A stretch of 64,000 bases of DNA from NCBI RefSeq assembly GCF_029227915.1, contig NC_079879.1, positions 34,952,490 to 35,016,489 on the forward strand, in the 5' to 3' direction. This DNA is from Hydractinia symbiolongicarpus. Taxonomy: Eukaryota > Cnidaria > Hydrozoa > Anthoathecata > Hydractiniidae. Shown here piece after piece: positions 1 through 9,860 of the stretch. Numbering within the stretch: the first letter of the stretch is position 1; each line of letters begins with the position of its first letter. Made by a program: the position numbers and the translations under genes. The notes beneath the pieces are model-generated. The model was not told the DNA's origin and made no database searches. It saw only the letters and a list, made by a program, of their open reading frames with translations.

Positions 1-2165
1 TTGATATTCTGCAGCACCATTTCCGAAGAAGAAGCTTTCAGGAAAGAGTACTCGATGAAGACAAAATTGAAAGCGAAGATTAGAGATGTAGCGTTTGCAT
101 TAAGGTCTGCCATAATGGAAATTGAAAAATGCCCTATACCCGATGAAGTGACATTTGCAGATATAAAAAAAGGTGAAGTTGAGGCACCAAATGAATTAAT
201 TGAATTTTTCAGTTACCTTATTGGTGGTCCTGACCAACGCATAGTAAAGTCAAATCAGAAGCAGAGGCGCATAAAAAGTATTGCTGACGATGTCATATTT
301 GCTGCAACATCAGGAAAAAAAAAACCTGCAAAACATTTGCAGCTTGGACTGGCAGTGAAAAGCATTACAGGAAGCAAAAAAGTGATCGAAATGTTAAATA
401 GACTTGGACACTCTGTTAGCTATAGCATTATCGAAGAACTAGAAACAGAATTAACTTTTACATCAACAAAGGCCGGGAATGCCACACCACATGGTATGAA
501 ACTAATGTCAAGTCTTGGAACAGGCGTTGCATTCGACAACTTTGACAGATTTGTTGAAACTTTAAGTGGAAAGGATACCTTGCATGATACTGTTGGGATA
601 GCGTACCAAGTTGTGTCACAAAATAATGACAAATCATTGGAAGAAGATGACGATTCTACCCTTGGCAATTCTCAGCTATCTGGAAAGAAAAAACGTAGAT
701 CATTTCTGGCTGTAGGATTAGACATAGAGCCGTACAGAAAAAAACCTAAGATGTTAACAAGAATAATGCTTCCACTAGATGACCAGAGAAGGGCGTCAGA
801 ACCCCTTTCATATATCAAAGCACGCATGTACGATACCTTGTGGATGATGGATTTTTATTTTTCACCCGACACTACACCAATGTGGGTTGGCTGGAATTCT
901 ATAATTTTTCAAAATACCATTTAGGATTTGCGATGTACTTAGAGACATGGAGCTTATCAGATAACTGGACCTGAGCAAAAAAGACCTTCAAACTGGTTGA
1001 ATGCATTGAGAAATGATCACTTCAAAGCAGCATTGGTGGAGTTCTTAGCCTTCTTTTGGGAAAACAACATGCATTCAACAGTACTTGGAAACAAAACAGT
1101 CATAATGAATCGCAATGATACCTGCTACATGTTTAGAGTTGAAGGAGAGATCGTGGTCAAAACCGAGATCGTTAAATTGTTTTCAACTCATGAAGAAGCT
1201 GATTCCAGAATTTTTTACCACCTATCTTCGATTCAAACACCAGCAAACGTTGTGATAAGAACCATAGATACTGACGTGCTGATAATTGCTCTTGGCTGCC
1301 TTAGTAAGTTACCTAACAGCTTGAATATTTGGATGGAAACCGGTGTTTACACTAAAAATACATTAAGGTACATAAGTATTAATCAAATATACCAGAAATT
1401 GGGCAAAAATATTTGCATGGCCTTGCCAGCATACCATGCTTTCACTGGATGTGACTATACAGCATCGTTTAGTAGGAAAGGAAAAATTCGACCTTTCAAA
1501 CTACTAGAAAAAAATGAAAGTGTGCAAGATGTATTTAAACAGCTAGGAACAAATCTTGATGTCACAGATGACGCTTTTGCAACGTTGGAAAAATTTGTAT
1601 GCAGCATGTATGGAAAAAGGAATCTATCATCTGTAGATGAAGCTAGGTTGGTAATGTTTTTGGAAAAGTATAAACCAAAAGGAGAAAATGAAGCAATTTC
1701 CTGTGTTAAAAAGTTTGATGGAAGTTCTCTACCACCTTGTTTACGAGTGTTGCGTCAAAAGATTTATCGAACAAAGTATGTTGCACAGTTATGGATGTCA
1801 TCAATAACGTCCGAGCCTCCAAATCACCTTCCTGAAGACATGGGTTGGCTGCTGAAAGATGGCAGCTATATCATTAAGTGGTACGAAGGCGAAATGTCTC
1901 CAAAAGCAGTAGATGTCACCAGCAATGAAAATTATTATGGATTCTCCAGAGAAGTAGAAGGTAAAATTTTGGATATTAAGTTTTACAATCTAGTCACTTA
2001 GTTTTTTAATTATTACTCGGAAGCAATTCTTTATTTCCGCTACTGCCGCCGCTATTTTAAATATTAAAAGTATTTCATTCTCCTTAAGATTTTGAAGGGT
2101 TTGATGAACTGTCAAGTGATGACGATTCAGACAGTGATGACGAAACTAGTGACGAAGACGTGTAA
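1..2165 (+). pseudogene. Repetitive-family protein with PIN/FEN-like block, 5' end outside window, internally deleted
   Basis: The reading frame is open from base 1 to a stop at 922-924. It resumes in another frame from about 943 (after a stop at 940-942) to 1960. A GT-AG intron at 1961-2088 then joins, in phase, to a short last exon at 2089-2165 that encodes an acidic Asp/Ser-rich tail. The first part ends in a block around 'MWVGWNS'. The second part has HEEADSRI (about 1192-1215), an IDTDVLIIALG strand and HAFTGCDYT (about 1438-1461). These blocks look like the PIN/FEN-type nuclease fold of large uncharacterised proteins that occur in many copies in cnidarian and other invertebrate genomes; this is from memory of the family. 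The junction at 925-942 lacks the stretch normally found between the two parts, so I infer an internal deletion plus frame change. A mobile or amplified origin is likely but not proven. Confidence 0.6.
2089..2165 (+). CDS. Terminal acidic exon of the PIN-like gene
   Basis: Acceptor AG at 2087-2088 follows a pyrimidine-rich stretch. One base left over at 1960 plus the first two bases here make an Asp codon. The exon then reads through a run of Asp, Ser and Glu residues to TAA at 2163-2165. Without this splice the frame continues to a stop at 2001. The acidic tail suits the end of this protein family better than the read-through version. Confidence is moderate because only splice signals and phase support it. 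Confidence 0.6.
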
Positions 2166-2436
2166 TGATAATTTAAGGTTAGATTTTTTTTGTGGGATAT
2201 GACAAAAAATTTACAGAATAGGATTCAATGTCATATATTCTAGAACTGAGTAACCTTTTTAATATTTTTTAATGTTGTATTGTAGTTTAAACTAGATCTT
2301 ATGACTGAATGACATTTCTCATCTTTAGATGCTGATGCAGAACAATATCAATCATGCTGCTATAACCTATTGTACATATTTATATTTTATTAAATGCTAT
2401 CAGAGCATTTCTTTTTTAATTTGATATCGCTAACTA
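2166..2436. other. Downstream flank of the PIN-like gene
   Basis: AT-rich sequence with no coding signal. It probably includes the 3' untranslated region; I see no unambiguous polyadenylation site to choose. Confidence 0.3.
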
Positions 2437-3110
2437 TTGTCTGACCTGATCAAGAGACCGTAATTTTTGGTTTGCTTTTTGCCAAATCACAATAGTCTTA
2501 CAAAATTTTAAGTTTGTACCTTATGAGGTCTAATTTGAGTCCCTGTTCAGATCTTTGTCTGACCTGCTGATAGGACCGCATTTTTTGGTAAGCTCGACCA
2601 TTTATGTATTACATAGTTAGTATAGAACACAAATATTGAGTTTGGGCTTTGTAGTCATTGGTTTTTTTTACCCTCTAAAAGTTGTTTAAAATAGGGATTT
2701 GGGGCGAGACTTGGTCTGACTAGGCCAAGAGACCCAAATTTTTGGTCAGCTTTATGACCACTGACATTACACTATGTTAGAGAATGTTTGTGCAAAATTT
2801 GGAGTTTGTAGCTTATGGGGACAAATTAAGGTCCTAAATATGGTCTTTGAGGGGGGTCTGACCCAGTCTTAAGACCCAATTTTTCGGTAAGCTTTATCAT
2901 CTTTCAGATTCTCTCATATAATGACACACGTTACTAACTTTTAAGCTTTGAGAATTATGGGACCAAATAGGAGTCTCGAATTAGGGTAATTTTAGGGGCC
3001 TGGGACCCAAACGCCCCCAAATTGGGTCAGCTGACCATGTGATTTTTATTGTCCGTGATACTACCAACCTATTTAGAGGGTCAAACCTTTTGTAGAAAAT
3101 GGGACCTAAA
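2437..3110. repeat. Degenerate ~140 bp tandem repeat, about five copies
   Basis: The core 'GTCTGACC', then an AGACC-like block, then 'ATTTTTGGT' recurs at about 2439, 2557, 2714, 2856 and, more diverged, 2995. Spacing is 118-157 bp. Each core is followed 60-90 bp later by a similar 'GTAGCTTATGGGGAC'-type block. It starts about 270 bp after the stop of the PIN-like gene, so it may be the 3' tail of that repetitive unit. No ORF runs through it. Confidence 0.65.
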
Positions 3111-3259
3111 GTTCTGTTATGAGCTCCTGGACTACTACGTTAATCAGTAATATTGTTTTTATTGATTTTTACATTTCATTTAGGTTTTATAAAAGCTGCG
3201 TTTTCAAATTTAAATTCAATTTCTACTTTCATATTATTCTTTGACCTTTTCGCAAACCT

Positions 3260-3700
3260 ACCATAAAATTATATTTTTAAATTGTCTTTTGCGCGGTTTC
3301 ACAAAAGTTTAATTTAAAAGAATTCTGTTACAATAGTCATAGATTTTATTGTTGTTTTAATGCAGTTTCTTTTTTATAAGTACACGGTCAAAGTTGCGGA
3401 CAATATGTCTTTTGCAAGAAAACGACGTGACCCTACTTTCTTTTCGTAAATTTTAAATGCAGTATTACTATGTTCTCAGCATAATGTCAGCCTAAATATT
3501 TTGTAAGCTACGTTCTAATAAAAACAAAAACATGTAGTTTTCAATGAGTAGATATTTTCAGGGACCATATGACTGCCATAGAAAAATTTCATACCAGGTG
3601 AAAAAAAGGTTCGCAATGTATCGATGCAAGAAACCTGTATGACCGGTGAATTCCCGTAGATTGTTCCACGGCATAACGTCTGGTCTCTTTCATAACAAGC
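3260..3700. repeat. Dispersed repeat, copy 1 (copy 2 at 28375-29025)
   Basis: Several blocks occur in the same order and orientation here and at 28375-29025. They include a TTGTCTTTTGCG block, a TGCAGTTTCTTT block, a TACACGG...AAAGTTGCGGACAA block, a CAGGGACCAT block and a TTGTTCCACGG block at the right end. Spacing between blocks is similar. There is no coding capacity, so this is a non-autonomous repeat family. Confidence 0.6.
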
Positions 3701-4008
3701 GTATTCCGTCTGTTTACTTACCGAAAAAAATGCATCAAAAACTGATGCAGAAAATATATACGACGCAACTTTCGTATAATAACTTTATTAGCTCAATTTC
3801 TACTGCTTATATTTAAGCTACAATTTTAGTGCTAACTTGCTTCCTGGTGTCCACCAGATCTTTCGCAAACTAGGTTATTGTCTAGTGCACACTAATACAT
3901 CACTGTAATACCCACTAAATTACTACGATTGCTAAAATTTTAACTACACTGCTGCAAAAGTATTTCCGACATGATATTAAATGTAAGCAGTTGCTTCTAC
4001 TCTTTCAG

Positions 4009-4292
4009 ATTCAGGGTGGTTTATGAAAGCAGTGATTTCAGGGAATGCAATGGAGGAAGATATGGCAATCTTATCAATGGAAGTACCAGCAAATCCTCGA
4101 GACACCTGTTTAACATTCTGGTACTACATGACAGGATCAGAAAATCATGCACTGATTGTGGAAATTCGCTCATATGGAACAATAATGGAAGCCTGTGAAA
4201 AAACATTGGAACTAAAAACAACTACTAGCTCTGGAGAGGATTGGTGGATTCCAGCTCAAATAAACCATAATTGTGGTGATGCTCCGTACCAG
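4009..4292 (+). CDS. Isolated exon encoding the second half of a MAM domain
   Basis: A good acceptor (TCTTTCAG, AG at 4007-4008) and a donor (CAG|GTAGTT at 4293) bound an open 284 bp exon. It starts with two bases of a split codon, then reads SGWFMKA, later CLTFWYYMTG, and ends on a whole Gln codon. The pattern SGWFM...CLTFWYYM is diagnostic of the C-terminal half of MAM, an extracellular adhesion/oligomerisation domain. The N-terminal MAM half (CxFE...W...GPxxDHTT) is not found in the preceding 4 kb, so it must lie upstream of the window or be lost. The entry phase fits the exit phase of the MAM half-exon at 61782-61922. Either this is part of a paralogous gene whose other exons lie to the left, or it is an orphan duplicated exon. 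Confidence 0.75.
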
Positions 4293-4307
4293 GTAGTTTT
4301 ATTATAA

Positions 4308-4640
4308 ACGTTCCGTTACAGGTAGCAAATTTGGAATATCAAGTAGCATACAAGTACCTTCAATTTTTTTAACTTTTAAGTAAAAGCCTTACCGTTACAC
4401 GTAGGAAAATTTGCAACAGCAAAAAACAAACAAGTACTTGTAATTTTTTTAAACTTTTAAATAAAGGCCTGGATTTGCGGCCCACTTTAAAAATTCTTGC
4501 TGTTACGCATTTGTCATATCAGCTTTGTTATTGACTCATTATTCAGAATTGTATGCTTTAATTTCTGGTATCAACGTCTTCAAAGTCTTTGACGTGTCAA
4601 TTACATTAATTTGACATTTGATTGGTTGAATTTTAATGAG
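4308..4640. repeat. Dispersed repeat, copy 1 (copy 2 at 16760-17160)
   Basis: Shares CGTTCCGTTACA near the left and TTGTCATRTCAG, TTTGTTATT and ATGCTTTAATTTCTG near the right with 16915-17160. Block order and orientation are the same. It directly follows the MAM half-exon. No ORF. Confidence 0.6.
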
Positions 4641-7600
4641 AGTAACACTCAAAACATTTTCACGCAAATAGAGAGCATGAGTGTGCTCTGGTCTCTTTCC
4701 TTGGAGTCTATTAAGTGAGTGCGGCGGTCGTTTAACGCATCTTGTATCTTTCTCACATTTAGACAGCGATAGGAACATCACTTTGTTACAGGCTTGTCCA
4801 TAGGACCGTTTTTCAACTCATAATCTAGGTTGCTATATTCATTAGGATGTGTCTAGATAATCCAGATTTTTTATAAAGGTAGGCCAGGCTAAGTAAGGTG
4901 TTTGGCGAGTAAGAAATGATGGACAGACCAAACCATATGGAAAAACAGTATGTTTTTGCTTTAGACAAACAGAGTTTACTAGCGTCATACTGAATCTTGG
5001 GTTTTATTGTGCTGCGGCAATTTAAAAATGATGTGAAAAAATTAGCTTTGCTAGCTAAGTGGCACTCTGAGCGAGCTAGCTTTTCATGCTTTTTCATTTT
5101 ATGAATTTCAGTAATTAAATTCAAAGTTTTTTTTATAAAGCTCTAGTTGGCTAAACCGTCCGTGTATCAATAAGCCCATCAAATTTTCCAATCAATTATC
5201 TTTTTAAAAGGTGTGATAGTCAGACAGCAAAATCAATTTTCAATTTTTATAATGTTCTAAAATTGAATTTTGACTCAAAATCTAGTTTTAATTTAATTTT
5301 CCACTTTTGAACTTTTATAAAAAAAATTATTTTCGCGTTGAATAAGTTTTCAATTCAATTTTATCCGTTTTACATTTAGAAAAAAATCAATTTTCAGGTA
5401 AATATCGTTTTATTAGCGTAAGTGCACTGTCTTAGTATAAAAAATATGAAAAATGTCGAAAAGGGTGAACCAGTACGTGTCTGCTTCGTGTCAGTAACAT
5501 AACCGGGGGTAAATAAATAAGTATGTGTATCCCGTGTTCATTCAGTTCGGCTCAAATGCTTTTGGTTAACGCGAGAAGATTCTTTCGCACCGCGACACTG
5601 TTAGGTGTTTAACGACGTTGTCGGAGGAGTAAACATGTTCCTTCATGGTAAATCAGAAGCGTTAAATTTTGACTGCAATGGGTAAACAAAGAGATCGAAC
5701 ACACTATTATTATGAAACTAGTATTTAGTCCCGTGAAAACATCCACGATAGATACAGAATAAAATAACAGCGAAATATTGAAAATAAAATTCATTGATCT
5801 TTTTATTAAAACGTTTTGTTGTTAATTCCATTCAAGCAGAAATAAATAGAAGCAATATGATTTCATATAACAGTAGACAATAGACACGTGCCTAGGGGAA
5901 TAATAAAAAATTAATTCCCCGTGACTTTTGTGTACTAAAGTTTACATAATTACACAAAGTTTTTTATGAAAAGAATAAAATAAAATAACAGTGACTTTTT
6001 CAAAGAAATATTTTTAAATCAATTTCAGAAAGCACACATAAGACAGAATAAAAATAAAAGTTTAGCAAAAGTGAAATATTACGGCGGCTGTTTCTTTTAA
6101 AAAACAACGCATCCACTTCTCAGGTTACCCCATTCAGTCCTGAGCATAGGCGGGCGAGTGAAGTCCTGGAAGGCGGCAAAAATGCCCTACCCCGATAATT
6201 TCATTACAAGTATATGGGTTGCTATAAATAATTAATGAGTTAGTTTCCCTGTCACAGTTTCTGATATTTGATCGAGTCCTTCACACATGGCAAGGATCAT
6301 GTCTTTTGGTTGTTTATGTTTTTACGCATGACTTTAGAAAGTTTTATTCCAAACCAAGTTATTATTTGTTCACCTGGAACTATACTGTATGGTGATTAAA
6401 TCTTTTAAAAGCATTACTTATTAATTATTAACAAAATGTGATATCTTGTGATTAGATAAAGCTGATTTCGGTGGGATATACTGATACAAGACAGTCTAGC
6501 TCAATTTAGCTGCTAATTTACAAGTCAAAATGTGCAACTCTTAGATTTTGGCATGTAGCTACTTATATGTTTAATAAGGAAGCAAAACTGAAGCTAGCTT
6601 AGATAGCTACCTAACTAATTATTAAATATGTTTTCAATGTTTTATAAAGGTTAGCTGAATAATTTTTTTTATAAACAACATTGATAAAAATATTAGGTTT
6701 AAATTTGGGTCAAAATTAACATAATGCTTAGCATCCTTTAGTCTTTATATCTTCGCTACGATACGATCCCTTCTCTTTCCTTGGCTATCAGCTATTATTA
6801 AATCTAGTACCACACACACCCCTTTTTACGTTATATATAAAATTTTAAAACGAAACCAAAGTAGTGCTCTAATATGAGAAAAAGATATATCAGGGTCACA
6901 TAATAAGGACACAAAGATGACAATTTGGTACTTTTGTGCAAGTCAAGAGGCAAGACACAAATTCAAGATGTAGATCTTACACTGAAATAACCAAAAAATA
7001 TCTGGCATACATAAAAACTAAATTTTCGTTACAGTGCGTAACAAATATGATCATAACCCGACCCCTCAGGCATTTTTAAATGTCCCCTTTATCTAGATAA
7101 TTTTTTTCCTTTAAATTGTATGTTTTCAGCTGTAAATCGTTTTTGGGTTTTTTTCAGACACAATTTGGTTTCGAAACGTAAAATGTTTCTACCTATGACT
7201 GGTGTGAATAAATTTTGCACAAGCGTCACGCTTCTGCTTGCTTGCTATACATGACAGACTAACAAAGTTTTACACTTGTTAGGTAGTCACATTAGTTGTT
7301 TATAACAATTGGAAGACGCATTTAGCTGTTGCAACTTAAACAAGAAGCCCTGGGGGTTATAAGAATTTCCGCTCGCTACCAAAATATTTGATGACAACCT
7401 GCTAATTCGTTGTGTTATCGTGCCAAACATTCGAAGAGGTTTGGTGCTTGAAGCTCTGAAGATAAAACACACAAGTGACATTACATCTTACAACAAACGC
7501 AAACAAAACGAAACGTGTCATAATAAACACACACTTTAAAAGAAATTGCGAACAAAAATTATAGCCTATCATTCATGGTTGAAAGTCTTCCGATTGAAAC
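4641..7600. other. Non-coding stretch, no gene recognised
   Basis: About 3 kb of AT-rich sequence with only short ORFs (99 codons or fewer) that lack splice context or recognisable motifs. I see no tandem array or inverted ends here. Confidence 0.4.
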
Positions 7601-7601
7601 G

Positions 7602-8155
7602 TTTATGGTCTTAAACGGCATTTAGTTGGCAAATAATCGAAATTTTGATGTCACCATCATGTTCAGCATACTTTTTTGTTAACTGTGGCAAATATTGTGG
7701 AAAATAAAGTAGTTTCAATTTTTGGACTAATTTTGGCCTAAAATGACATTTAAGGTGGCCATAAATCGAAATTTTAATGTCACCATCATTTTCAGCATAC
7801 TTTTTTTGTTAACTGTGTCAAATTTTGTGGAAAACAAAGTAGTTTTAATTTTTGGACCAATTTTAGCCTAAATGACATTTAAGGTGGCCAAAAATCGAGA
7901 TTTTGATATCACCATCATGTTCAGCATACTTTTTTTGTTAACTGTGCCAAATTTTGTGGAAAATAAAGTAGTTTTAATTTTTGGACCAATTTTGGCCTAA
8001 AATGACATTAGGTTGCCAAGAATCAAAATTTTGATGTCACGATCATGTTTAGTATACTTTTTTTGTTAACTGTGCCAAATATTGTGGAAAATAAAGTAGT
8101 TTTAATTTTTGAACCAATTTTGGCCTAAAATGACATTTAGGTAACAAAAAATCAG
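7602..8155. repeat. Satellite-like tandem array, ~128 bp unit, about 4.3 copies
   Basis: The block GATGTCACCATCATGTTCAG followed by TTTTTTGTTAACTGTG, TTGTGGAAAATAAAGTAGTT and GGCCTAAAATGACATT occurs at about 7647, 7775, 7903 and 8031. A fifth partial copy begins near 8128. The period is almost constant at 128 bp and copies are about 90% alike by eye. Copies are in direct orientation and non-coding. Confidence 0.9.
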
Positions 8156-9860
8156 AGGAACGTGAAATCCCAGGGTCGATTTTTCTCAAAAAATGCTCCA
8201 AAAGAAAAAACGACGTTTTTAAAGAATTTCCTACGCCTTCGGGCGCGGAAATTCAACAATACCTTTGGCAGAACACATGTCTTTTAAGTAGAAAAATGAA
8301 TAAAAAATGAGATTTTTTTTTGAGATGGCTTATTTTGGCTATCTATGTACATTTTAGAAAGACGAGCTAGATAGCCACATGTATTTTCTCAACCAGCTAA
8401 ACTGCCAAAGCGATGCGCTTTACTGAAATTAAAGAAAACCTTATTATCATCCAAAATGTCAACAATGGGAATCTGCCAAAATCTTTCATAAAATATTTAC
8501 TGTTGGCTCGCCCTTTTTTAGTCAATCCTTTTGAACATTTCTGATAATCTTTTGTTTTTGTAACAAAATCCGCCATCTTTATAACATGAGGCGCGATTAA
8601 ATCATCATCTCGGATGTAAGCCAATGAAATTACAGAGCTCACCAGCCTGAACCAGCGGTAATTTTCACGGGCGTCACAGGGCGGTTAAGGCGGGCACAAG
8701 TTTAGACATATAAACCGAAATGTTAATATTTCGAGTCCATTATAATATCCATATACCAAAATGCTAAAAATAATTTGAATAGTGCCTTTCAAAGTGGGAG
8801 TGGCACATCACCTGCTGTATATTTTTGGAACTTTTTTTCAGTAAGTTTATGCATATTGTTAAAAAAATTGGAGAAACTGAGCTTGTCATTATAATTTCAC
8901 GGCGGGCTATTTCCCGTGTGAAAATGCTTAACTCGTATTTTTCAAACGGCCTGGCTATTTTGTCAAGGATTGTTACATGGAGTTTGCGCCGCAATTCGAC
9001 ACTCCTTCAATTGCAACCTAGGTTTTCACAATAGCAGGTACAACAGCAGCGCGATGGAGAGATTTGTAGAAAAATAAAAATGGCTACCTGGCTAAACACA
9101 CTGAAAGGTTGCTGCAAGTGTTTAAAGTTTTGATTTGGTATATAACGAGTAAAAAATGGATAAATTATTGTTATTTTATGGCTTTCGTAGCTACCGTTAT
9201 TCATTATTGCATATAATAAAAAATAAAAAGAAGATGGGATGGAGGCAGCACAGCTAGCTAGCTGCCAGAACACACAGGACAGTCAAACAACAAAAACTAC
9301 TTTTGTGACACATTGTATCTCAATATGAAGCAAATAATAACACAACAACTCTGTTTAAATAAAACATATGAACTATGAAAACTTTTTTTTAATAAAATAT
9401 AAACTATCATATAGCTAGTGTTTTATAACATCTATTCACAGAAAAAAATGATGATGATCTAGAATTTGTTTTCTTTTGCAAGAGAAAATTTGGCATTGCC
9501 ATGCTCATAAAAATAAAATATATTTGTATAAAATACATATTCTTTGATGTAAATATTATAAATTTTATGCTGTAATAGTCACCATACTTTCTATATGATT
9601 ACGTCGTAAACATTTATGTACCAAATGTTCTGACAAAACATTAATTCACACACATTTATATTAAAAAATTGATTTCTTTGAGCTTTCTAATTGGGAAAAT
9701 TAATATTCATACTCTTGCGAAAGACACTATCTCACTGATTCACAAATATACATTGCAAATGTTATGCAAACAAAAAGTATATAGCAGAATAAGGAAATAA
9801 GGAAAATATACATCTAACACGAACTATCAACATACTGAACTTTTAAACAAAAAACGGTGT
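8156..9860. other. Non-coding stretch left of the minus-strand gene pair
   Basis: AT-rich, with short overlapping ORFs on both strands and no domain signal. The right part (about 9300-9860) would be the 3' untranslated flank of the minus-strand ORF that ends at 9861. Confidence 0.4.
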
